Origin: Bacteroidales bacterium
GTDB taxonomy: Bacteria; Bacteroidota; Bacteroidia; Bacteroidales; F082
Length of the DNA: 48,647 nt
Direction: 5' to 3'
Assembly (NCBI GenBank): GCA_021647205.1
Contig: JAKIVD010000027.1
Coordinates: 1 to 48,647 of the forward strand
The position numbers were made by a program, and so were the translations under genes. The notes below the pieces were generated by a model that was not told the origin of the DNA, did not search any database, and saw only the letters and a list, made by a program, of their open reading frames with translations. Numbering within the stretch: position 1 is the first letter of the stretch; every line of letters begins with the position of its first letter. This document shows, one piece after another, positions 1-8,700 of this stretch.

Positions 1-923
1 CGGTAGAGTTCCCTGATCATTAATTTCTTGGTTTTGATGTTTCGCTTCCTGGCAATCTCTTCCACAAAAATATTGACGGCAATTTTACCTTCCAACACAA
101 CTTTTTCAGAAATATAATCTGTAAAAAAACCTTTGCCGATCAGCAAGCCCAGTGTCCGGTTCCGGCTCAGGTCGTTCAGGGCGGTCAGGCTGAAGTCGCC
201 AAAACCGCAGTAATTGAACATGGTTTCTTCTTTGCCGCCAAATTTCGTAATTACACATCGCATTTCGTTAATGGCATTTGTTAGTACCAGCGACCGGAGG
301 TTGGGGGAATTAAAACTGGCATCTACTATCCCGACAATAATGGCATAAATATTTTTGAGTATGCTTGCCAGTTCCACGCCGGCAACATCGGTGGTAAAAT
401 CAAGGTAAATAGGCGTGCGGTCAAACACTTCTTTAAAAACAGAAAAGCCTTTTTCCTTTTTCGATGCAACGGTAAAAGCCGTGGGCATGTTGTTAATTAT
501 CTCGCGTGCAAACGACGGCCCTTTCATGCTGTAAATTTGGTTGGGGATAATTTTGTACAAGCTTTGCGGAATAGTTTTTCGCTCACTGCTGAAGCCTTTT
601 GCCAGGTTTACGATGAAGGCTTCCGGATGAATTAAGTGCTTGTGCCCATCGATATAACTTACAACAATATTTGAGGGTATCCCCAAAAAAACAATATCCG
701 CATTTTTTAATACCCCCGTATCAAAAGTAGCCCTTAAACCGGGATGCAAGGGGATGTTGGGAAAGTATTTTTTGTTGATGCGCTCATTACTGATGGAATC
801 TACGACTTCCCGTTCCACCGATAACAGGCATACATTGTATTCCTCCTTTAAGCTTAAAATATTTCCAATGGCAGTGGAAATGGCACCACTACCTATAAAA
901 CAGATATTCAGCGGTTTGTTCAT
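1..923 (-). CDS. gpsA: NAD(P)-dependent glycerol-3-phosphate dehydrogenase-like protein, 3' end cut by window edge
   Basis: Reading the minus strand from the ATG at 921-923 gives an open frame of 307 codons that runs off the left edge without a stop; GpsA proteins are usually about 330 residues, so only a short C-terminal piece is missing. The family reduces dihydroxyacetone phosphate to sn-glycerol 3-phosphate for phospholipid synthesis in the cytoplasm. Seen: an N-terminal Rossmann start CFIGSGAISTAIG, the stretch NADIVFLGIPS, the NLAKGF block, SMKGPSFARE (the GPSFA motif typical of GpsA), then GVELASILKNIYAI with the catalytic Lys and the C-terminal NRTLGLLIGKG. The dinucleotide loop has Ser/Thr where most GpsA proteins have the third Gly, so this is a diverged member and could be a paralogue belonging to the polysaccharide locus. 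It is last in a minus-strand run after the flippase (64-nt gap) and methyltransferase. Family assignment is firm; exact substrate less so. Confidence 0.82.
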   Translation of the reverse strand, partial: MNKPLNICFIGSGAISTAIGNILSLKEEYNVCLLSVEREVVDSISNERINKKYFPNIPLHPGLRATFDTGVLKNADIVFLGIPSNIVVSYIDGHKHLIHPEAFIVNLAKGFSSERKTIPQSLYKIIPNQIYSMKGPSFAREIINNMPTAFTVASKKEKGFSVFKEVFDRTPIYLDFTTDVAGVELASILKNIYAIIVGIVDASFNSPNLRSLVLTNAINEMRCVITKFGGKEETMFNYCGFGDFSLTALNDLSRNRTLGLLIGKGFFTDYISEKVVLEGKIAVNIFVEEIARKRNIKTKKLMIRELY

Positions 924-987
924 GTTTATCGTCGTTTAGCGAAAAGTAAAAGTAGCAAATTAATTGGAATACGGATTTTAACAAAGA

Positions 988-2472
988 TCAGAAACGGTTT
1001 TTCACTGCAAGCATGAAACTATTAACCCGCTCGTTAATGTCTTCCGAAATATTGAAGTAGTAAACAGGAAGGCTAAAAGCAAAGAAGATGACAGTGCTCC
1101 GAACAACAATATCAACCACAAAGTGAGGGGCAACCGGCACCAGTGTGGAAATATAATAGCTTGCAATACCAATGAGTAGCAGATACAAGTGTTTCAACTC
1201 AAATGGTTGCAAACCAAACTTTTTGTAGATAAAAATGTATTTGATCAGGTTATAAATAAATTTTGAAAGCAAGGAAGCCAGGGCAGCGCCGACAATACCA
1301 TATCTGGGGATGAAAAGAAGGTTAGTAAACACAATAAGTAAAGCATAACCGATTAGCAAAGCCGAGAAATAACGGTAGTGCTTTGAGTTGACAATAATGT
1401 GCGGGCTTACGCCAAGAAAAACATCAAACAGGTTGGCAACACCTATGTAAAATATTACCATTTTTCCGGATAAATAGTCATCTTTTATGAGAAAGAATAC
1501 ATTATCGATATTTCCCCAAATCCCGATAAAAAGCAGAATACCCATTACGCTTAAACTCAGGCTGCTTTTTTTGTAGATACTTCCGATTGTGTCAAGGTCG
1601 TTGCGTTTCCATGCATCGGCAATTACAACCGAGCTTATTTTCCCCATTGTGCGTAATGGTACGAGGATTAACATGCCGAAAAAGAAGGTGACCGAATAAA
1701 TTCCCGCCGCACTTAGACCAAGTATCCGGTCAACCATTAAGATGTCAATGTTCATAACCAACATACCGGAAAACCCGGACATCAATCCGAAAAATGCCAC
1801 TGTCGCCATCTCCCTGAGTAATTTAGCATCAATGAACCGTAAATCTATTTTCAGAGTAACCCGTTTGTTTCTGGACAGTGAGAAAAAAAGTAATACCGAA
1901 GGCGAGATTAAAGCCAGGGTATAAAAGATTACTGTTAGGTGAAAGCTGAGAATATCAAAATAAAACAAAACAATGACTACCAAAATAGCCAGTCGTTGAA
2001 TAACTTCTTTCGCAACAATCCCTTTAACCGCATTATAGAGTACGCGATAGTATGTATCGAAAACATTGAATAACAACGTAAAGAATATGAGTGGGAGCAC
2101 ATAATAATAATAAGCCACAAACAACTCGGATTTGCCCTCTGCGTGCTCCACGATATTTGGTCTGAGTAAAAGATAAACAGAACCGGCAATTACAAAACCC
2201 AGCAGCGAAATGAGCAAGAAAAGCCCAAGAAACCCATGGTGTTTTCCATCATCAGACCTGAAATACGGAAAGAGCTTGATGGTAGCTGTGGAAAAACCCA
2301 GCCCGGCAAATTGAGCAAATAAAACTGAATAGGAAACCAGTATCCGCAATAAGCCAACTTCTTCCGTAGAGAAAATACGCGGGAACAGCAGGCCTATTGT
2401 AACGAATCCCAGGACTACACCAAGGTAGGAATAGATGGAACCGGAAATACTTTGTTTTTTGATTACACCCAA
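988..2472 (-). CDS. Wzx/MATE-type polysaccharide flippase (lipopolysaccharide biosynthesis protein)
   Basis: A 494-residue, strongly hydrophobic protein with roughly 12-14 predicted membrane spans and few charged residues outside the loops, as in the polysaccharide_synt/MVF superfamily that flips lipid-linked oligosaccharides across the inner membrane. The N-terminus, GVIKKQSISGSIYSYLGVVL, is typical of Bacteroidota flippases in which the first helix is followed by LLFPRIFSTEEVGLLRI. The start is a TTG at 2470-2472; no ATG lies close by and the protein already begins at the conserved GVIKKQ, so TTG is accepted. The gene follows the methyltransferase with a 32-nt gap and precedes gpsA, so the three are probably co-transcribed on the minus strand. 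Which glycan is moved cannot be told from sequence. Confidence 0.85.
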   Translation of the reverse strand: MGVIKKQSISGSIYSYLGVVLGFVTIGLLFPRIFSTEEVGLLRILVSYSVLFAQFAGLGFSTATIKLFPYFRSDDGKHHGFLGLFLLISLLGFVIAGSVYLLLRPNIVEHAEGKSELFVAYYYYVLPLIFFTLLFNVFDTYYRVLYNAVKGIVAKEVIQRLAILVVIVLFYFDILSFHLTVIFYTLALISPSVLLFFSLSRNKRVTLKIDLRFIDAKLLREMATVAFFGLMSGFSGMLVMNIDILMVDRILGLSAAGIYSVTFFFGMLILVPLRTMGKISSVVIADAWKRNDLDTIGSIYKKSSLSLSVMGILLFIGIWGNIDNVFFLIKDDYLSGKMVIFYIGVANLFDVFLGVSPHIIVNSKHYRYFSALLIGYALLIVFTNLLFIPRYGIVGAALASLLSKFIYNLIKYIFIYKKFGLQPFELKHLYLLLIGIASYYISTLVPVAPHFVVDIVVRSTVIFFAFSLPVYYFNISEDINERVNSFMLAVKNRF

Positions 2473-2504
2473 AACTGAGGATTTAGTCCGGTTAAAAGTA
2501 GTAT

Positions 2505-3275
2505 TTATTTTTTCTCCATCAATACAAAAAGCCAGTAGGGTTTTTTTGGCGATAACAAAACGTTCGTCAGGTCAGTTGCAGTAGCCAGCAAGTTGAACCG
2601 GTATGGATATTCAAACTTGAGTTCACATTTTGGGCAAATGGTTTTGCGCTTTTCTTTCGGCATCCAGTAATAAGGCATCCATGAGCGGGCAGGTGAGATT
2701 CGCTTTTTTATCTGCAGCAATCTTTTGTTGTAATATCTAACTTTTTTTCCATAAGCCAAAGTAGAAATAAGCTGAAAATCAGGAAACAGACTTTCAAAAT
2801 CTGCGACTTTAAAACTCCGCAGGTGGTTGGGGCTGTTAAACACAAAGTGGCACGTAGGACATTGGATGGCCAGTTTGTCAGGGTTTTCATCGTTGGGGAC
2901 AGTAATGAAAATATATTTCTTCGTCAAACGCTTCATTTCGGCGACCGATTTTTCAAACACCCCGTCCGGGAGGTGTTCCAGCATTTCACTGGAAAAAACC
3001 ATGTCGAACAAAGCATTGGGCAGGGGGATGTTGTCGGCACTTGCAAGCAATTTGTCCGTTTCAACGAAACTCAGGGCTTTCTTGCTGCGATCGACGGCGG
3101 TGACTTTGTAAGCCTTGCCCAGCACATTGGTGATCACCCCGTTGCCGCAGCCAATATCGAGGATGCGCTGTACGTCCTCAGGGATAATTTCCAGGATTTT
3201 TTGAATCTTGTTTTTCAGGTCGGACTCCTTCAATGCCGACCAGTCGAATTTTTCGTAAATGTTTTTATTGTCCAT
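2505..3275 (-). CDS. class I SAM-dependent methyltransferase with two CPxC pairs
   Basis: This 256-residue protein has a class I methyltransferase core: motif I ILDIGCGNG at residues 38-46, an acidic post-I residue in VTAVDRS (59-64), and FDMVFSSEMLEHLPDG (90-105) as motif IV. Unusually, it also carries two Cys pairs, CPTC at residues 139-142 and CPKC at 214-217, which together could bind one zinc ion; the segment between them is basic. Similar methyltransferases occur in O-antigen and capsule loci of Bacteroidota. The substrate is unknown; a sugar or lipid-linked glycan is inferred from its neighbours, the flippase 32 nt downstream and a divergent glycosyltransferase 129 nt upstream. ATG start at 3273-3275. 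Confidence 0.8.
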   Translation of the reverse strand: MDNKNIYEKFDWSALKESDLKNKIQKILEIIPEDVQRILDIGCGNGVITNVLGKAYKVTAVDRSKKALSFVETDKLLASADNIPLPNALFDMVFSSEMLEHLPDGVFEKSVAEMKRLTKKYIFITVPNDENPDKLAIQCPTCHFVFNSPNHLRSFKVADFESLFPDFQLISTLAYGKKVRYYNKRLLQIKKRISPARSWMPYYWMPKEKRKTICPKCELKFEYPYRFNLLATATDLTNVLLSPKKPYWLFVLMEKK

Positions 3276-3372
3276 GGGAGCAGTTTTGTTGTACTATCTT
3301 GCAAAAGGCAATATTACGGAAAGTTGCTCATAATAAAATAGCATTTTTCACTTACTGTAATAAATTTAGCTT

Positions 3373-3380
3373 TAAATTTG
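3373..3380 (+). promoter_or_regulatory. -7 box TAAATTTG of the glycosyltransferase gene
   Basis: TAAATTTG matches the Bacteroidota primary-sigma -7 consensus TAnnTTTG and ends 24 nt before the ATG at 3405. I see no clear -33 TTG at the expected distance. Confidence 0.55.
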
Positions 3381-3404
3381 TAACAATAACAACACGGGGT
3401 CGAA

Positions 3405-4604
3405 ATGAACATTGCTGTAATAGTCGATAACGAATTTTCTACTGACGTTCGGGTTTATAATGAATGTCTAATACTGAGTGATGCCGGACACAAGGTCTTC
3501 GTTCTTTGCTTGAATTTTAGTAAAATGCCAGATGATGAACCTATCAATATTAATTTATCGGTTTCAAGGATAAGTATTAACAGGAAATTTAAAAACCTGT
3601 TGTTTGCTCTTGTAAACACAATTGACATATACTCCTATTGGTGGTCTGATAAAATAGACACCTTCATTAAAAAGAACCATATTGACATTCTCCATGTACA
3701 CGACCTATATATGGCAAAGGCTGGATATTTGGCAAAAAAGAAGAATGCTATTCCAATGATACTTGACCTGCATGAATATTACCCATATGCCGTACTCAGT
3801 TACCAGTGGATGAATAAATTTCCTTCAAAGTACATTATCCGTCCATGGGCATGGAAAAGAAAGGAGGGAAAGTTTTTGCGATACCCGTACAGGATTGTTG
3901 TGCTTAGTAATCACTTTAAATCACAATTACTTGAAAAATATAATTATTTGACAGAAGACCAATTTATTGTTTATCCAAATGTTCCAAATATTTCAGAATT
4001 GTTGGCGTACCCAATTAATAATCTCATTCTTGAAAAACAGGATTCTTTCATACTCTTTTATTTTGGAGGTGTTTCAAAGCGGAGGGGAATCTTTGTAGCT
4101 ATTGATGCTTTGAAGCTATTGGTTGACAAAATCCCTGAAATCAGGTTGTTAATTATCGGGCCCGTTGATAAGGCAGAGCGAAAAGTATTTGATTTGGCAA
4201 TTTCAAATGAAAAGGTCCGGGATCATATCATTTACTACGCCTGGAAAGATATCAGCCTGCTCCCTTCTTATATTCGCATTAGTGATATTTGTTTAAGCCC
4301 AATTGAGAAAAACCCGCAACATGAATCAGGAATTGCGAATAAAGTTTACCAATATATGTTATTTGAAAAACCTGTTTTGGTATCTGATTGTAAGCCACAG
4401 GCAGATTTGATTAATAGGGCAAAATGCGGTTTGGTACATAAATGGGATTCTGTTGAAGACTTTTCCGAAAAAGTCTTGGAATTATTCCGGGATAAGGAGT
4501 TGGCTTGTAAGATGGGCGTGAATGGTCGTCAGGAAATTCTTACGCATTACAACTCAATAATTATGGGAAGGAACTTAATAAATGCCTATAGAGTATTAAA
4601 ATAA
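3405..4604 (+). CDS. glycosyltransferase family 4 (GT-B fold)
   Basis: A 399-residue GT-B glycosyltransferase. The N-terminal domain starts with NIAVIVDNEFSTDVRVYNEC, the D-x-RV-x-NE acceptor-side signature common in GT4 proteins, followed by IDILHVHDLYMA and LDLHEYYPY. The C-terminal nucleotide-sugar domain contains FYFGGVSKRRGI (residues about 222-233), RLLIIGPVDKAE and the late block ESGIANKVYQYMLFEKPVLVSD that corresponds to the donor-binding EX7E region. It probably adds a sugar to a lipid-linked polysaccharide in the cytoplasm. The gene is visibly AT-richer than the GC-rich operon that follows, which suggests separate acquisition, as is usual for polysaccharide loci. It is transcribed divergently from the methyltransferase, with its own -7 box. 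Confidence 0.85.
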   Translation: MNIAVIVDNEFSTDVRVYNECLILSDAGHKVFVLCLNFSKMPDDEPININLSVSRISINRKFKNLLFALVNTIDIYSYWWSDKIDTFIKKNHIDILHVHDLYMAKAGYLAKKKNAIPMILDLHEYYPYAVLSYQWMNKFPSKYIIRPWAWKRKEGKFLRYPYRIVVLSNHFKSQLLEKYNYLTEDQFIVYPNVPNISELLAYPINNLILEKQDSFILFYFGGVSKRRGIFVAIDALKLLVDKIPEIRLLIIGPVDKAERKVFDLAISNEKVRDHIIYYAWKDISLLPSYIRISDICLSPIEKNPQHESGIANKVYQYMLFEKPVLVSDCKPQADLINRAKCGLVHKWDSVEDFSEKVLELFRDKELACKMGVNGRQEILTHYNSIIMGRNLINAYRVLK

Positions 4605-4710
4605 TATGATTCTGTTACTATCCAGGATTTATCCTAAGGTATCCCACCACGATCCATGCAATACTAAGCTCAACATTTACCGTAACATAAAAAACCTAAC
4701 AGGTTTTCCC

Positions 4711-4718
4711 TATCTTTG
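4711..4718 (+). promoter_or_regulatory. -7 box TATCTTTG of the PorP/SprF operon
   Basis: TATCTTTG fits TAnnTTTG. The TTG that would give the longest reading frame (4716-4718) is the end of this box, so translation must start downstream, at the ATG at 4761; the leader would be about 35 nt. Confidence 0.6.
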
Positions 4719-4760
4719 GTTGAAAATAGTTTCCCATTTCTGCAAACACGACTCCTGCTT

Positions 4761-5762
4761 ATGAGAGGCTGTATATTTCTCGTAATCCTTTTCGCCGGCC
4801 TGGCTTCCAGCGCCCAGGACATTCACTTCTCCCAGTTCAACGATGCGCCACTGACGTTGAATCCTGCATTGACAGGAGTGGTCCCTTACAAAGGCATTGA
4901 TGAAAATATGATCCGGGCCGGGGGGAATTTTAAAAACCAGGGCGCGGGCATTGCGGTTCCTTACCGCACCTACGACATTTTTGTTGACGGCGCTCTCAGT
5001 CTGCCCCGCCTCAAGCGGACGCAGTTGGGGCTGGGATTGTTGCTTTACAACGACAATGCCGGCGACGGCTCTTTGCAAAACACCTCCGCCATGCTCAATG
5101 CCGCCCTTACGATTGCATTTAACCGCAACTACAGTTTCCGGGCAACGCTGGGTTTTTCCATCGGCTTCATCAACCGAAGTGTGGATGTCACCAAGCTTGT
5201 TTTCGACAACCAGTGGAATGGTGTGATCTTCGATCCGGGCGCTTCCAGCAACGAAAACTTCTCGACGAATTCCATCTTCGCGGTCAACTTTAATTTCGGA
5301 GGGCTGCTTACTTACGAGGTCAATCGTAAGCTGTTTTTACGGGCGGGTGCCAGCCTGAGCCACATCAACAAACCGCGCACCTCTTTTTACGACGACGACA
5401 ACCGGATCAACCCCAAACTCATCGCCCATGCCGATGCAATTGTCAACACCGGCGAAAACCTCACCGTCGAACCCGGCTTCATGTACTCGGTGCAGGCCAA
5501 AACCTACGAACTGGTACTGGGTACAAACCTCACACTGACCAAACGCGACATCCAACTGATCTTCGGCCTTTGGTACCGGCTGAACAGAGACCTCATCCCT
5601 TTGGTTGGCATACGTTATCAGGGGTATAAACTTGCCATCACTTACGATGTAAACGTTTCGCCACTGAGCATTGCATCCAATTACCAGGGGGGGATTGAGA
5701 TTAGCTTTATCAAGGTTTTTGGAAGAAAAAACCGCGGCATACCCTGCAGCACTTTTGAATAA
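4761..5762 (+). CDS. PorP/SprF family type IX secretion system membrane protein
   Basis: A 333-residue outer-membrane beta-barrel protein of the PorP/SprF family. Members associate with type B T9SS cargo (SprF with the adhesin SprB in Flavobacterium johnsoniae) and are needed for the cargo's secretion or surface attachment. Seen: a signal peptide MRGCIFLVILFAGLASSAQ, then the family hallmark DIHFSQFNDAPLTLNPALTG, alternating amphipathic strands, and a C-terminal GGIEISFIKVFG strand. The start at 4761 is chosen over a TTG at 4716 because the signal peptide begins here and the TTG belongs to a promoter box. The stop is nine nucleotides before the ATG of the next gene, a giant CHU_C-domain protein, so the two are almost certainly one operon. 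Confidence 0.9.
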   Translation: MRGCIFLVILFAGLASSAQDIHFSQFNDAPLTLNPALTGVVPYKGIDENMIRAGGNFKNQGAGIAVPYRTYDIFVDGALSLPRLKRTQLGLGLLLYNDNAGDGSLQNTSAMLNAALTIAFNRNYSFRATLGFSIGFINRSVDVTKLVFDNQWNGVIFDPGASSNENFSTNSIFAVNFNFGGLLTYEVNRKLFLRAGASLSHINKPRTSFYDDDNRINPKLIAHADAIVNTGENLTVEPGFMYSVQAKTYELVLGTNLTLTKRDIQLIFGLWYRLNRDLIPLVGIRYQGYKLAITYDVNVSPLSIASNYQGGIEISFIKVFGRKNRGIPCSTFE

Positions 5763-5771
5763 CATTTGCCC

Positions 5772-8700
5772 ATGAACATATTTAGAAAACATAGCACAAA
5801 ACAGTACCGCGAAAGAATACTTTTTCTGCTGCTCCTGCTGTTCGTTCCCGGCTTTTTTGCCCCGGTGATGGCTGAAGACTACTACTGGGTAGGCGGCAGC
5901 GGCAACTGGTCCGACATCAACCACTGGGCCACGACTTCAGGCGGCTCGGTGCTGCATGCACAAATCCCGACCCCGGGGGATGATGTGTTTTTCGATGGTA
6001 ATTCGTTCACCGAAACAGGCCAGGTGGTTGTGGTTAATCAGAAAAACGCGGTTTGCAGAAACATGGACTGGACGGGTGTAACGAACAACCCCATCCTTTC
6101 CGGTAATGACACCACCAGCCTGCGGATTTACGGGAATTTGAAGTTTGTTGAAGCAATGAACCAACAGTTTGACGGGGAGTTCATGTTCGAGTCGGTTGCC
6201 ACCGGAAAAACCATTCAAACTTCAGGACATCAGTTCAGAAACAACGTCCGTTTTCTCGGCATTGGCGGCGGATGGACATTGCAGGATGATTTCAATGTGG
6301 CCGCAAACATCTATTTTATCCATGGCAGCCTCGAGACCAATAATTACCGGATCACCGGCGGGGACTTCATTTCAACCGGGCCAAACAACCGTTCAATCCT
6401 GTTGTCGAACTCGGAACTTAACCTTTTAAGCTGGCAGATCAATGGGCAGAACCTCGACCTTCAGGCCGCAACTGCTGTTTTTAATATCGAAAATCTGTTG
6501 TCGAACACCGACGGCACGGACCTGGTTTACGGCGACATTGATTTTTACGGTTTCAGCGGGTCGGTGGTCAACACCGATGTTTACGTTACCTACAACAACA
6601 TCAGTTTTGCTTTTGACGGTTCGGTTTCGGGCGATTGTAAAATAAACACGGTGACGACCGTTGGCAGGGGAAGCATCACGGACAGCGACTCCATCAACCA
6701 GGTGATCTTTAATGCCGGGGGAAGCCTGTCGGGAGGCCACCACGTAGTGGGAAGCTTTATCGGGAAAGGCAACTCGGTCATCGAGGGAAACAACGAAATT
6801 GGCGTGGCATTGCTCTACGCACCTGCTGTCATTTCAGGCACGAACAGTATTGACAGTGCCCGGTTTTTTCAAAGCGGGGTCATCACCGAAGCCAATCAGA
6901 TCAGGAAACTCATCATCTCCTTTCAAAGTGTCATCGACGGCAGCAATCAAATTGTCGATGCCGTTTTGTTCGGTGACGGTTACTTTGCCGGAAGCAATGT
7001 GTTCGACACCCTGACCCTGAGTCCGGGAAACACCTACACTTTTGCCATTCAGGACAGGCAAACCATCGAAGACGAGCTGAACATCACCGGTGACTGTTAC
7101 AAGCCCATCAGAATGCTCAGCGACACCAACGGTGTGCAGGCAATTATTCGTTGCAACTTCCCCGTATCGGGCGATTACCTGTCGCTTCGCGACCTCAGGG
7201 CGGAAGGGGCCACACCTTTTGTCGCCACCAATTCGGTTGACCTGGGCAACAACACCGGCTGGAACATCGAAACCTCCACCGGCCTCGACCTGTACTGGGT
7301 GAACGGCCAGGGAAACTGGGACGACCCCGGCCACTGGGACCTCAGCAGCGGAGGGCCGGGAGGCCACTGCCCGCCCACCGAGATCGATAACGCGCTCTTC
7401 GATGCCAGCTCGTTTTCTGCTTCCGGACAGATCGTCAACGTGAATGTAAAAAATGCCGTGTGCCGCGACATGAAGTGGGAAAATGTCAGCGGCCCGCGAA
7501 TAATGGGGGCCGATACCAACAACATCCGCATTTACGGCTCGCTTACCCTCAGTCCCCAGATGCAGTGGATGTTTCTGGGACAAACTTTTTTTGAGGCAAC
7601 CGAAAAAGGGAAAACGCTTACGAGTGCCGGCAACACTTTCCTGAACGACCTTTGGTTTAACGGGCGCGGCGGCGCCTGGAGCCTTTCGGACGACCTGACA
7701 ACCATCACCTGGATACGCTTTCAGCAGGGGGAAGTGTACACCCTTGGAAACGACCTAAAGTGTGCCGTTTTTTCTTCGATCGACACCACAACGCGCAAGC
7801 TTTCGTTGAGTACTTCCACGGTCAGGATGACAAGTGCCGTGCAAAGCGTGTGGAACCTCAACGGGATGAACCTGGAGCTGCATGCCGATTCCTCTCTGCT
7901 GATCGCTGAAAATATACTGGCTGAAATCAGAAGTTTTGGCGGGCAGAACGAGTTGGTCTACAACAATGTGGAATTCTACGGCCCTGATTCAAAGCTGCTC
8001 AGCAATGTGTATTGCAATTACAATCTGGTAACTTTTTACGACAGCCTGGGAGAGGTGGTGCGTGACTGTACCATCGATACGGTAACCTTCCATGGCAGCA
8101 AAGGAACCGTATTCGATTCCGACATCATCAAAACGGCCATTTTTTACGAAGACGATGGTTTTCTTGACGGCGCCGGCCACACGGTTGAAATCGCTTATTT
8201 TTATGGGGATGGCCAGGTTCGCGGCAGCAATACCATCGACACGGCCTTGTTTTACCGGAATGCCATCGTGGAAGGAAACAACACCATCGACACCTGCATC
8301 GTTTACAACAAGGCTTTCATCGACGAGAACAACAGCTTCCGGACGGCCACACTTTTGGGTGACGGAATTTTCACCGGCGAAAACACTTTCGGCACACTGA
8401 CCCTTTCGCGCTCCAGTACCTACCTGCTTGAAAACGGCAGAACCCAAACGGTGGTTGACAAGCTGAATGTGGACGGCGCCTGTACGGGACCCATCATCAT
8501 CCAGTCGGATGAAAACCAAAGCCAGGCCACCATCAGGAAAGTGAACGGCACGGTGGAAGCCAGCTATGTCTCGCTGCGCGACATCAGGGGCGAGGGGCCG
8601 GGCATCCCGTTCACGGCAACCAATTCGGTTGATCTGGGCAACAACAGCAACTGGCAGGTGCTCACCAGCAGCAGCAAGGAATTGTACTGGGTGGGCGGCC

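Noticed and set aside
2823-3341. A 172-codon plus-strand frame over the methyltransferase gene
   Set aside because: It lies opposite a well-supported gene and has no recognisable content.
6834-7583. Long minus-strand open frames inside the giant T9SS gene
   Set aside because: Shadows of the GC-rich plus-strand frame; the composition is unlike real proteins.
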